From NCBI GenBank assembly GCA_015490055.1, contig WFYP01000055.1:1-13816 (forward strand): a stretch of 13,816 nucleotides of DNA, in the 5' to 3' direction. This document shows, piece after piece, positions 1 to 6,814 of this stretch. This DNA is from Nitratifractor sp. GTDB lineage: Bacteria > Campylobacterota > Campylobacteria > Campylobacterales > Sulfurovaceae. The notes below the pieces were generated by a model, which saw only the letters and a program-made list of their open reading frames with translations, was not told where the DNA came from and did no database searches. Both the position numbers and the translations under genes were made by a program. How positions within the stretch are numbered: position 1 is the first letter of the stretch; each line of letters opens with the position of its first letter.

Positions 1-145
1 TTATTGTTGCTTCTATTTTGTTACTCTTTTGTGTAATATTATTTGTCTCTGTATTTGGTGCTCCAAAACTCTCAACAACTTCTATACTTGCAGAAAATAG
101 AGAAGTTACTAAGATTAAAATAGATAAAATATATTTTATATACAA
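1..145 (-). CDS. N-terminal part of a probable secreted/periplasmic protein (cut by window edge)
   Basis: Reading the minus strand from a TTG at 145-143 gives 48 codons, open to the window edge. The first residues are MYIKYILSILILVTSLFSAS: a lysine near the start, a long Ile/Leu/Val core, and a small-residue motif (F-S-A) suited to signal peptidase I cleavage near residue 19. There is no lipobox cysteine. The stretch after it is polar (about residues 21-48, with ESFGAPN and TETNN). An AAAAGG Shine-Dalgarno lies at 157-152, 6 nt before the TTG, and no ATG fits better. The signal peptide, the Shine-Dalgarno and the polar mature region make this a better reading than the overlapping plus-strand frame. 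The family is not recognisable from this fragment. The gene is divergent from the small gene at 196. Confidence 0.6.
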   Translation of the reverse strand, partial: MYIKYILSILILVTSLFSASIEVVESFGAPNTETNNITQKSNKIEATI

Positions 146-148
146 ATT

Positions 149-177
149 TTGCCTTTTAGGTAATTTAGAGCTACAAT
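149..177 (+). promoter_or_regulatory. Possible sigma70 promoter of the small gene before gyrA
   Basis: TTGCCT (149-154) and TACAAT (172-177) are separated by 17 bp, with the start codon of the next gene 18 bp further on. Both boxes are imperfect and the leader would be only about 12 nt, so this is tentative. It overlaps the translation-start region of the divergent minus-strand gene, so the two genes would share this 50-bp gap. Confidence 0.3.
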
Positions 178-195
178 TTTACACAAAGGAATTTA

Positions 196-399
196 ATGGA
201 AGATAAAAAAAGCTTATTAAATGAGATAAAAGAGTTATGGAAGAGTGAAAATATAGAAAATTTCGATATAGCTCCTGAACTTTTAGAGTATTTAGAGCTA
301 AAAGATTTGCAAGAGTTAAAGGAGCGAATTTTAAACTCTATGAGTGAATTAAGCGAAGAGCAAAAAGAGTGGCTCTCTCAGTTTAGAAAATATGAGTAG
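196..399 (+). CDS. Small acidic helical protein, unknown function
   Basis: This 67-residue protein is dominated by Glu, Lys and Leu and has no cysteine, signal peptide or membrane segment. The spacing of Leu/Ile residues (for example LLEYLELKDLQELKERIL, residues 29-46) suggests two or three amphipathic helices, so a small cytoplasmic helical bundle or adaptor is likely. The start is supported by an AAAGGA Shine-Dalgarno at about 186-191, and codon use resembles that of its neighbours, so I treat it as real. I do not recognise the family. It sits 80 bp upstream of gyrA on the same strand, but gyrA appears to have its own promoter in that gap, so any functional link with gyrase is unproven. Confidence 0.65.
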   Translation: MEDKKSLLNEIKELWKSENIENFDIAPELLEYLELKDLQELKERILNSMSELSEEQKEWLSQFRKYE

Positions 400-417
400 A
401 GAAGAGTGCCTATAGTA

Positions 418-446
418 TTGGTTCTATAAGTATTTTTAGGTATAAT
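418..446 (+). promoter_or_regulatory. sigma70-type promoter of gyrA
   Basis: TTGGTT (418-423) and a perfect TATAAT (441-446) are 17 bp apart, with a T-rich spacer. Transcription would start near 453 and leave a leader of about 27 nt. The Shine-Dalgarno AAAGGA lies at 469-474. AGTG/CACT/AGTG tetramers at 447, 461 and 475 flank it at equal 14-bp steps and could form only very weak alternative hairpins. Confidence 0.6.
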
Positions 447-479
447 AGTGTCTATTTTAGCACTGTATAAAGGAAGTGT

Positions 480-2990
480 ATGAGCGATTTGTTCGAGAGT
501 AATTTAGTTGAAGATATCAACATTGAAGATAGCATAAAGGGAAGTTACTTAGACTACTCTATGAGTGTTATTGTTGGGCGTGCTTTGCCTGATGCAAGAG
601 ATGGGCTTAAGCCTGTGCATCGTCGTATTTTGTTTGCGATGAATGAGCTTAACTTAACACATAGAGCTTCGTATAAAAAATCTGCAAGAATTGTTGGTGA
701 TGTTATAGGTAAGTACCACCCACATGGTGATACAGCAGTTTATGATGCTTTGGTTCGTATGGCTCAAGAGTTCTCTATGCGAGAGCCACTAATCGATGGT
801 CAAGGAAACTTTGGTTCTATCGATGGCGATAATGCAGCAGCAATGCGTTATACCGAAGCTAGAATGACAAAAATTGCAGAAGAGCTTTTAAAAGATATAG
901 ATAAAGATACAGTAGATTTTATTCCAAACTACGACGATAGTATGCGAGAGCCAGATGTATTACCTAGTAGAGTACCAAATTTACTACTAAATGGTTCGTC
1001 TGGTATTGCGGTTGGTATGGCTACAAATATTCCACCACATAGATTAGATGAGCTAATAGATGCCTTGCTTGTATATTTAGATGACTCTTCAGTAACAGCA
1101 GATGCACTTATAGAGCATGTTCAAGGTCCAGATTTTCCAACTGGTGGTATTATTTTTGGTAAAAAAGGTATTGTAGATGCTTACAATACTGGGCGTGGTA
1201 GAATAAAAGTTAGAGCAAAAATTCATATTGAGCAGAAGAAAAATAGAGAAGTTATTGTTGTAGATGAGCTTCCTTACCAAGTAAATAAATCTAAACTAAT
1301 CGAAAATATCGCTCAATTAGTTCGTGATAAACAGGTAGATGGAATTAGTGAAATTCGTGATGAGTCAGATAGAGATGGTATTAGAATTGTAATCGAGCTT
1401 AAGCGTGATGCAATGAGTGATATTATCTTAAATAATCTATATAAATCTACTCAAATGCAGGTAACTTTTGGAATTATTATGCTTGCTATTGTAAATAAAG
1501 AGCCAAAAGTTCTAAATTTGCCACAGATGCTAGATATCTTCTTAAGACATAGAAGAACGGTAATTATTAGAAGAACAATTTATGAGCTAGAGAAGGCGAG
1601 AGCTAGAGCTCATATTTTAGAGGGTTTAAAGATTGCTGTTGATAATATCGATGAAGTTATTAAAATAATTAGAGCAAGTAAAGACGACACAGAGGCTCGC
1701 GAAAACTTGATGAGTCGCTTCGATTTAAGTGAGATTCAGGCAAAAGCGATTTTAGAGATGCGTCTGCGTCGTCTAACTGGCTTAGAGATAGACAAAATCG
1801 AGAGTGAATTAAGAGAGCTTTTAGAGTTAATCGATAGATTACAAGCAATCTTAAAGAGTGAAGAGAAGATAAACGAAATTATTAAAGAGGAGCTTTTAGA
1901 GATTAAAGCATCTTATAGCTCTAAGCGTCGTACAGAGATTGTAGAAGATTATGACGATATTGACATAGAAGATTTAATTCCAAATGAGCCAATGGTTGTA
2001 ACTATTACACATAGAGGCTACATTAAAAGAGTACCTGTAAAACAGTACGAAAAGCAAAATCGTGGTGGTAAGGGCAAGATTGCCGTAACAACTTACGATG
2101 ATGACTTTATTGAGATGTTCTTTACATCGAACACTCATGATACTTTGATGTTTGTTACAGATAGAGGGCAGTTGTATTGGTTAAAGGTTTATAAAATACC
2201 AGAAGGTAGCAGAACTGCCAAGGGTAGGGCAGTTATGAACCTTATAAATTTACAGCCATATGAGAAGATAATGGCGATTATTCCAACAACAGACTTTGAC
2301 GAGAGTAAGTCGCTTGTATTCTTTACTAAAAATGGTATAACAAAAAGAACAAAACTTAGTGAATACTCTAACATTAGAAGTAACGGTGTAAGAGCGATTA
2401 ACTTAGATGAAGATGATGAAATTGTAACAGCAGAGATAATTACGCCAGATGTTAAATGGCTATTTATTGCTACCAAGAAGGGTCAGTGTATCCGATTTAA
2501 AGTAGAAGATGTTAGAGAGATTGGTCGTGTTGGTCGTGGTGTTACTGGTATTAAGTTTAAGATAGATGGCGACGAAGTTTGTGCTGCAACAACTATTAAA
2601 GATGAAGAGAACGAGCTGTTAATTATTAGCTCTAAAGGTCTTGGTAAGCGTACAACTGCTAGCGAATATAGAGAGCAGTCTCGTGCTGGTAAAGGTGTAA
2701 TCTCTATGAAGCTTACTAATAAAACTGGCGATGTTATCGGTGCTGTAATGGTAGAGGAAGATAAAGATTTAATGAGTCTTACAAGTGCTGGTAAGATGAT
2801 TAGAGTAGATATGCAACAGATTAGAAAAGCTGGTAGAAATACAAGCGGTGTTAAAGTTGTAAGTGTAGAGGGTAAAGATAGCGTTGTTAGTATTGCAAAA
2901 TGTGCAAAAGATAAGCCAGAAGAGAATGAAAACAGCGAGAATGAAAATTCAGAAAATATAGATACAAACGAGGAGAGTAGTAATGAGTAG
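480..2990 (+). CDS. gyrA: DNA gyrase subunit A
   Basis: GyrA is the DNA-cleaving and rejoining subunit of gyrase, which introduces negative supercoils with GyrB. The 836-residue length fits the family. The N-terminal winged-helix/tower region contains GRALPDARDGLKPVHRR (about 33-49) and the catalytic tyrosine Y124 in MRYTEARM. The quinolone-determining region reads HPHGDTAVYD, giving T85 and D89 at the E. coli S83 and D87 positions. Thr is the usual wild-type residue in Campylobacter, so no resistance change is evident. A coiled-coil arm follows, then a beta-pinwheel domain opened by the GyrA box QNRGGKG (526-532), which identifies gyrase rather than topoisomerase IV ParC. The protein ends in a Glu/Asn/Ser-rich acidic tail. 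The ATG has a good AAAGGA site. The stop codon overlaps the asd start by 8 bp, so the two are probably co-transcribed. Confidence 0.97.
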   Translation: MSDLFESNLVEDINIEDSIKGSYLDYSMSVIVGRALPDARDGLKPVHRRILFAMNELNLTHRASYKKSARIVGDVIGKYHPHGDTAVYDALVRMAQEFSMREPLIDGQGNFGSIDGDNAAAMRYTEARMTKIAEELLKDIDKDTVDFIPNYDDSMREPDVLPSRVPNLLLNGSSGIAVGMATNIPPHRLDELIDALLVYLDDSSVTADALIEHVQGPDFPTGGIIFGKKGIVDAYNTGRGRIKVRAKIHIEQKKNREVIVVDELPYQVNKSKLIENIAQLVRDKQVDGISEIRDESDRDGIRIVIELKRDAMSDIILNNLYKSTQMQVTFGIIMLAIVNKEPKVLNLPQMLDIFLRHRRTVIIRRTIYELEKARARAHILEGLKIAVDNIDEVIKIIRASKDDTEARENLMSRFDLSEIQAKAILEMRLRRLTGLEIDKIESELRELLELIDRLQAILKSEEKINEIIKEELLEIKASYSSKRRTEIVEDYDDIDIEDLIPNEPMVVTITHRGYIKRVPVKQYEKQNRGGKGKIAVTTYDDDFIEMFFTSNTHDTLMFVTDRGQLYWLKVYKIPEGSRTAKGRAVMNLINLQPYEKIMAIIPTTDFDESKSLVFFTKNGITKRTKLSEYSNIRSNGVRAINLDEDDEIVTAEIITPDVKWLFIATKKGQCIRFKVEDVREIGRVGRGVTGIKFKIDGDEVCAATTIKDEENELLIISSKGLGKRTTASEYREQSRAGKGVISMKLTNKTGDVIGAVMVEEDKDLMSLTSAGKMIRVDMQQIRKAGRNTSGVKVVSVEGKDSVVSIAKCAKDKPEENENSENENSENIDTNEESSNE

Positions 2991-4023
2991 GCTATACAAT
3001 ATAGCAATAGCAGGTGCCAGCGGTGCCGTTGGAGAAGAGTTATTTAGAGTATTAGAGGAGCAAAACTTTCCAGTTGGAGATGTTTTGCCACTAGCAAGTG
3101 CTAGAAGTGCTGGCAGTACTATAGAGTTTAAAGGTAAAAACTACACAGTAGAAGAGCTTACAGAAGATGTGTTTGAAGGTAGAGATATAGATATAGCTTT
3201 CTTTAGTGCGGGTGGTAGTATTTCGGCAAAATATGCAAAATATGCAGTAGAGGCTGGTGCAGTAGTTATTGATAACACTAGCCACTTTAGAATGGATCCG
3301 AATGTGCCATTGGTAGTTCCAGAGGTAAATCCACAAGATATAGCAAGCTGGAGAGAGACAGGAATAATTGCAAACCCTAACTGCTCGACTATTCAGATGG
3401 TGTTAGCCTTAAAACCACTTTACGATTTGTATGGTGATATTAAAAGAGTAGATGTATCAACTTACCAAGCGACAAGTGGTGCTGGAAAAACAGGTATGGA
3501 AGAGTTGGTTCAGCAGATGCAAGACTTCTTTGCTTTTAAACTAGACCAGAGCGAGAAAAAAGCATTTACACATCAAATTGCACTGAATGTTATTCCTCAA
3601 ATCGATGCACCAATGCCAAATGGCTATACAAAAGAAGAGATGAAAATGACAAACGAGACTACTAAAATTATGGGTGCTAATATACCTGTAAGTGCAACTT
3701 GTGTTAGAGTACCAGTGCTTAGAAGCCACAGCGAAGCAGTAACTGTAAGATTTGCAGAGGGTGTAGAGGTAGATGTAGAGCAAGCAAGAACTGCATTAAA
3801 TGCTTTTGAAGATGTAGAGGTAATGGATGATTTAGAACATAGTGTATATCCAATGCCAACGGTATCTACAGATACAGATACAACTTTTGTAGGAAGAATT
3901 AGAAAAGATATTTTCGAAGATAATGTACTACATATGTGGGTAGTTGCAGACCAAGTGCGTGTAGGTGCAGCTACAAATGCTGTTAGAATTGCTCAAAAAT
4001 GGATAGAGTTAGAGGATTTATAA
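2983..4023 (+). CDS. asd: Aspartate-semialdehyde dehydrogenase
   Basis: Asd reduces L-aspartyl-4-phosphate to L-aspartate-4-semialdehyde with NADPH. This is the branch-point step for lysine and diaminopimelate (cell wall), threonine and methionine. The 346-residue cytoplasmic protein has the NADP-binding GASGAVGEEL near residue 11. The active-site cysteine C134 lies in NPNCSTIQ, YQATSGAGKTG follows at 161-171, and the catalytic histidine H249 lies in RSHSEA. The length and motif spacing resemble the shorter asd type of many Gram-positives and Campylobacterota rather than the longer E. coli form. An AGGAG Shine-Dalgarno at 2971-2975 lies inside the gyrA 3' end, and the ATG overlaps gyrA by 8 bp. 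A gyrA-asd neighbourhood is also familiar from Campylobacter. Confidence 0.96.
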   Translation: MSRLYNIAIAGASGAVGEELFRVLEEQNFPVGDVLPLASARSAGSTIEFKGKNYTVEELTEDVFEGRDIDIAFFSAGGSISAKYAKYAVEAGAVVIDNTSHFRMDPNVPLVVPEVNPQDIASWRETGIIANPNCSTIQMVLALKPLYDLYGDIKRVDVSTYQATSGAGKTGMEELVQQMQDFFAFKLDQSEKKAFTHQIALNVIPQIDAPMPNGYTKEEMKMTNETTKIMGANIPVSATCVRVPVLRSHSEAVTVRFAEGVEVDVEQARTALNAFEDVEVMDDLEHSVYPMPTVSTDTDTTFVGRIRKDIFEDNVLHMWVVADQVRVGAATNAVRIAQKWIELEDL

Positions 4024-4024
4024 A

Positions 4025-4582
4025 ATGGCACATAAACAAGAGATAGAAAAGAATATAAAACCAAAAGAAGATATAGGAATAATAGAAGCAGTTTTTGAAG
4101 GAGCTATCTGGAGAAGTAGATTTATAGTTATTTTAGCTGTTATTTTTGGGCTTGTAGGTGCAATTATTCTGTTTGTTGTCGCATCTTATGATGTAGCATC
4201 TATTGCTAGTTATGCCTATAATGGACTATTTGCTCATCCGCATCCTGAGCATTTTCATGAAAATATAGTAGCAGCAATTATTGGTGCAGTAGATTTATAC
4301 TTAATTGCTGTTGTTATGTTTATTTTTGCTTTTGGTATTTATGAGCTATTTATTTCACACATAGATGAGGCAGAGGGTCATGGTCAAATTCTGGCTATTT
4401 CTTCACTTGACCAACTTAAAGATAAGATTGCAAAAGTAATTGTGATGGTTCTTGTTGTAAACTTTTTTCAAAGAGTACTACATACGAACTTTGCTACACC
4501 AATAGAGATGCTATATTTTGCTCTCTCTATTATGGCGTTAGCAGTTGGATTATATTTTTTAAGTAAAGTTGGAAAACACTAA
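4025..4582 (+). CDS. YqhA/UPF0114 family inner-membrane protein
   Basis: This 185-residue integral membrane protein has about four hydrophobic segments (near residues 33-55, 81-110, 135-150 and 160-180). The N-terminal FEGAIWRSRF, the central YELFISHID and the later SSLDQLKDKIAKVIV match my recollection of the YqhA/UPF0114 family, whose biochemical role is not established. The loop between segments 1 and 2 is histidine-rich (HPHPEHFH, 71-78), which could bind a metal or act in pH sensing; that is inference only. The ATG is 1 bp past the asd stop, with an AGAGGA Shine-Dalgarno at 4011-4016, so translation is probably coupled to asd. It is followed after 31 bp by hemE in the same direction. No functional link to asd or hemE is evident. 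Confidence 0.8.
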   Translation: MAHKQEIEKNIKPKEDIGIIEAVFEGAIWRSRFIVILAVIFGLVGAIILFVVASYDVASIASYAYNGLFAHPHPEHFHENIVAAIIGAVDLYLIAVVMFIFAFGIYELFISHIDEAEGHGQILAISSLDQLKDKIAKVIVMVLVVNFFQRVLHTNFATPIEMLYFALSIMALAVGLYFLSKVGKH

Positions 4583-4613
4583 TTAGAGTAATTAAAATAT
4601 TAAGGATTAATAA

Positions 4614-5663
4614 TTGAGTAAAATTTTTGTAGATGCATGTTTAGGGAAAGAGACACCATACACACCAGTATGGATGATGAGACAAGCAGGACGATACCTG
4701 CCAGAGTATATGAAGGTAAGAGCAGAAGCTGGAAGTTTTTTAGACCTTTGCCACGACCCTAAAAAAGCAGCAGAAGTTACTCTTCAGCCTGTTGATATTG
4801 TAGGTGTTGATGCCGCAATTTTGTTTTCGGATATTTTAGTAATTCCAGACGAGATGGGAATGGATTTAAGCTTTGTAAAGGGTGAAGGTCCAAAATTTTC
4901 TGACCCTATTAAAACTCAAGAAGATTTAGATAGATTAGTTAAAGGCAAAGATGCAGCCGATAAGCTAACTTATGTTTACGATACAATTAAAATTGTAAAA
5001 GAAGAGCTAGATAAACGCAATGATGGAACTGCATTTATAGGTTTTTGCGGTGCACCTTGGACATTAGCAACATATATGATAGAGGGACAGGGTACAAAGA
5101 CATATAATATCTGTAAAAAGATGATGTATACAAATCCTGAACTTTTGCATAATATTCTGCACGAAGTTACTCAAGTAGTTAAATACTATATGGAAAAGCA
5201 GATAGAATCTGGTATAGATGTTGTTCAAATTTTTGATAGTTGGGCAGCAGCGATTGAACCAAGTAAGTATGATGAGTTTTCATGGAAGTATATGGTTGAG
5301 ATTGCAGATTACTTAAAGTCTAAATATCCAGATACACCAATTATTATGTTCCCTAAAGGTGTTGCTTCGTTTGTAGAGCGAGGCTTAGTATATGGTAACT
5401 TCGATGTATTTGGTGTAGATTGGTCAACACCAATGGCATTAGCAAAAGAGAAATTAGGAGAAAAGTACGTGCTGCAAGGTAATATGGAGCCTTGCAGACT
5501 GTATAGTAAAGAGGCTACAACTGAATGCGTAGAAGCACTAGCAGAGATAATGAAAGATGGAAGACACATCTTTAACTTAGGTCATGGAATCTTGCCAGAT
5601 GTACCAGTAGAGAATGCTATTCATTTTGTTAAAGAGTGTAAACGAGCTTCTAAAAAAGATTAA
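4614..5663 (+). CDS. hemE: Uroporphyrinogen decarboxylase
   Basis: HemE removes the four acetate carboxyls of uroporphyrinogen III to give coproporphyrinogen III in haem synthesis, in the cytoplasm and without cofactor. The 349-residue TIM-barrel protein has both family signatures: PVWMMRQAGRYLPEY (18-32) and GFCGAPWTLATYMIEG (143-158). The catalytic aspartate is D73 in FSDILVIPD, the substrate-contacting tyrosine is Y154, and a C-terminal GHGILPDVP carries the conserved histidine. Translation starts at TTG with AAGGA at 4602-4606, 7 nt upstream; the frame has no ATG close enough to be an alternative. It is the last gene of the gyrA-asd-yqhA-hemE run and is followed by a likely terminator. 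Confidence 0.96.
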   Translation: MSKIFVDACLGKETPYTPVWMMRQAGRYLPEYMKVRAEAGSFLDLCHDPKKAAEVTLQPVDIVGVDAAILFSDILVIPDEMGMDLSFVKGEGPKFSDPIKTQEDLDRLVKGKDAADKLTYVYDTIKIVKEELDKRNDGTAFIGFCGAPWTLATYMIEGQGTKTYNICKKMMYTNPELLHNILHEVTQVVKYYMEKQIESGIDVVQIFDSWAAAIEPSKYDEFSWKYMVEIADYLKSKYPDTPIIMFPKGVASFVERGLVYGNFDVFGVDWSTPMALAKEKLGEKYVLQGNMEPCRLYSKEATTECVEALAEIMKDGRHIFNLGHGILPDVPVENAIHFVKECKRASKKD

Positions 5664-5693
5664 CTTTTTTAAAGTAGGGTATAGTGCCCTCAC

Positions 5694-5721
5694 TGTACCT
5701 TTAAAGTCGGTATATTTTTTT
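5694..5721 (+). terminator. Probable weak intrinsic terminator after hemE
   Basis: TGTACC (5694-5699) pairs with GGTATA (5709-5714), 6 bp including one G-U, around a 9-nt loop, and is followed at once by seven T (5715-5721). The stem is weak, but its position 31 bp past the hemE stop and the T-run fit termination. The left arm can alternatively pair upstream with GGTATAG at 5678-5684, so the hairpin could be switched off. Confidence 0.5.
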
Positions 5722-5744
5722 GTGTGGTAAAGGGGTATCACACA
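5721..5744 (+). other. Stem-loop between hemE and cbpA
   Basis: A 9-bp stem (5721-5729 with 5736-5744, one G-U pair) closes a 6-nt loop, AAGGGG. There is no T-run directly after it, so it is not a classic terminator. The purine loop is complementary to CTCCTT at 5756-5761 (one G-U), so an H-type pseudoknot is possible. It could be the 3' structure of the hemE transcript or part of a small RNA. It lies upstream of the cbpA promoter, so it is not in the cbpA leader. Confidence 0.4.
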
Positions 5745-5825
5745 TCCTTGTTATTCTCCTTTTTACAACTTAACAAATTTTCACATATTTAATAAACTTT
5801 AAAAAAATATTAAACTTTTCTTAAA

Positions 5826-5846
5826 GTTGATTGACATAGACTAAAC
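5826..5846 (+). promoter_or_regulatory. HAIR-like operator, putative HspR binding site
   Basis: GTTGATT-N7-ACTAAAC matches 10 of the 14 defined positions of the HAIR consensus CTTGAGT-N7-ACTCAAG, with exactly the right 7-bp spacer. It covers the -35 box and the start of the promoter spacer. HspR bound here would exclude RNA polymerase, and hspR is the second gene of the operon. Autorepression is known for HspR systems; binding at this site is inferred. Confidence 0.55.
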
Positions 5847-5860
5847 TTTTTTGATATAAT
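5831..5860 (+). promoter_or_regulatory. Strong sigma70 promoter of the cbpA-hspR operon
   Basis: A perfect TTGACA (5831-5836) and a perfect TATAAT (5855-5860) are 18 bp apart. Transcription would begin near 5867, giving a leader of about 40 nt that ends with AAGGAG at 5894-5899. A full -35 box is uncommon in Campylobacterota, where -35 signals are usually weak, so this promoter probably depends on repression for its control. Confidence 0.8.
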
Positions 5861-5906
5861 ATCATTAATTATTTATTAGTTATATATTATTACAAGGAGT
5901 AGGTCT

Positions 5907-6803
5907 ATGGCAAAAAGTTTATATGAGACCTTAGGTGTTAGTGAAAACGCATCAGCAGATGAAATTAAAAAAGCGTATAGAAAATTAGCAAGAAAGTATC
6001 ATCCAGATATTAATAAAACAGATGAAGCACAAGAGAAATTTAAAGAGATTAATGCAGCTTACGAAGTTTTAAGTGACCCAGAGAAGAAAGCACAATATGA
6101 CCAATATGGTGACCAAATGTTTGGAGGTCAAAGCTTCCAAGACTTTGCACAATCTCAAGGCGCAGGTGTAGATTTAGATGAAATCCTAAGAGCAATGTTT
6201 GGCGGAGGCGGAGCTGGTTTCTCTGGTGGATTTAGTCAAGGTGGTTTCTCTCGTGGAGGTTCTGGATTTGGAGGTAACTCTGGATTTGGTGGTGGATATG
6301 GAATGCCAGATTTAGATTTACAAACCTCTATAACAGTGCCATTTATAACATCTGTACTTGGTGGTAAACATCATATTACTCTTGGTGATGGCGAAAGCTT
6401 TGATATTAAAATACCAGCAGGTATTAAGAGCGGTAAAACACTAAGAGTAAAAGGAAAAGGTAAAAGTTATCAAGGGCATAGAGGAGATTTATTAATAAAA
6501 GTAAATGTTGCTCCATCTCCAGAGTATGAAAGAAAAGGTGATGATTTATATAAAACTATAGATATACCTCTTAAAAAAGCTCTATTTGGTGGTAAAATAG
6601 AAGTTGATACACCAGAAAAAAAGGTAACTTTAAAGGTACCAAAAAACACTAAAAATGGGCAAAAATTTAGATTAAAAGATAAAGGTTTTCCTAGTTCAAA
6701 TGGAGGTAAAGGAAATCTATATTTAGTTGCTAATATAGTTTTACCAGATATAGATAGTTTACCTGATGAGTTAAAAGAGTGTTTGGAAAAATTACCAGAA
6801 TAA
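5907..6803 (+). CDS. cbpA: CbpA-type DnaJ co-chaperone (class B J-domain protein)
   Basis: This 298-residue J-domain protein stimulates the ATPase of DnaK (Hsp70) and delivers clients to it in the cytoplasm. The J domain spans about residues 4-70, with the essential HPD motif at 32-34 between helices II and III. A Gly/Phe-rich linker follows (about 72-133, with repeats of the form SGFGG). The C-terminal peptide-binding and dimerisation domain has no CxxCxGxG zinc-finger repeats, which separates it from canonical DnaJ and makes it CbpA-like. Translation starts at ATG with AAGGAG at 5894-5899. It precedes hspR by 11 bp, the arrangement known for cbpA-hspR in Helicobacter pylori, and it lies under a promoter with a HAIR-like operator, so heat-shock repression by HspR is likely. 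Confidence 0.93.
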   Translation: MAKSLYETLGVSENASADEIKKAYRKLARKYHPDINKTDEAQEKFKEINAAYEVLSDPEKKAQYDQYGDQMFGGQSFQDFAQSQGAGVDLDEILRAMFGGGGAGFSGGFSQGGFSRGGSGFGGNSGFGGGYGMPDLDLQTSITVPFITSVLGGKHHITLGDGESFDIKIPAGIKSGKTLRVKGKGKSYQGHRGDLLIKVNVAPSPEYERKGDDLYKTIDIPLKKALFGGKIEVDTPEKKVTLKVPKNTKNGQKFRLKDKGFPSSNGGKGNLYLVANIVLPDIDSLPDELKECLEKLPE

Positions 6804-6814
6804 GGAGGTAGAAT

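Noticed and set aside
3..206. Plus-strand open frame with a hydrophobic start ending inside the small gene
   Set aside because: Its residues after the first 15 look random and no ribosome-binding site is evident. The opposite strand gives a textbook signal peptide with a Shine-Dalgarno, so this is its shadow.
457..483. CIRCE-like (HrcA) site before gyrA
   Set aside because: TTAGCACTG matches one half-site well, but the other half (AAGTGTATG) fits poorly and the spacer is 8 rather than 9 bp; gyrA is not an expected HrcA target.
562..760. Quinolone-resistance mutation in GyrA
   Set aside because: Threonine at the E. coli S83 position is the normal Campylobacter residue and the D87-equivalent is an intact Asp, so there is no evidence of acquired resistance.
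2483..3007. Minus-strand open frame of 174 codons opposite the end of gyrA
   Set aside because: It is rich in Ser/Leu/Ile in the pattern produced by reading gyrA codons backwards, has no ribosome-binding site, and lies wholly against conserved GyrA and Asd coding sequence.
6160..6305. Tandem DNA repeat inside cbpA
   Set aside because: The repeated GGT/GGA-TTT codons simply encode the Gly/Phe-rich linker expected in J-domain proteins.
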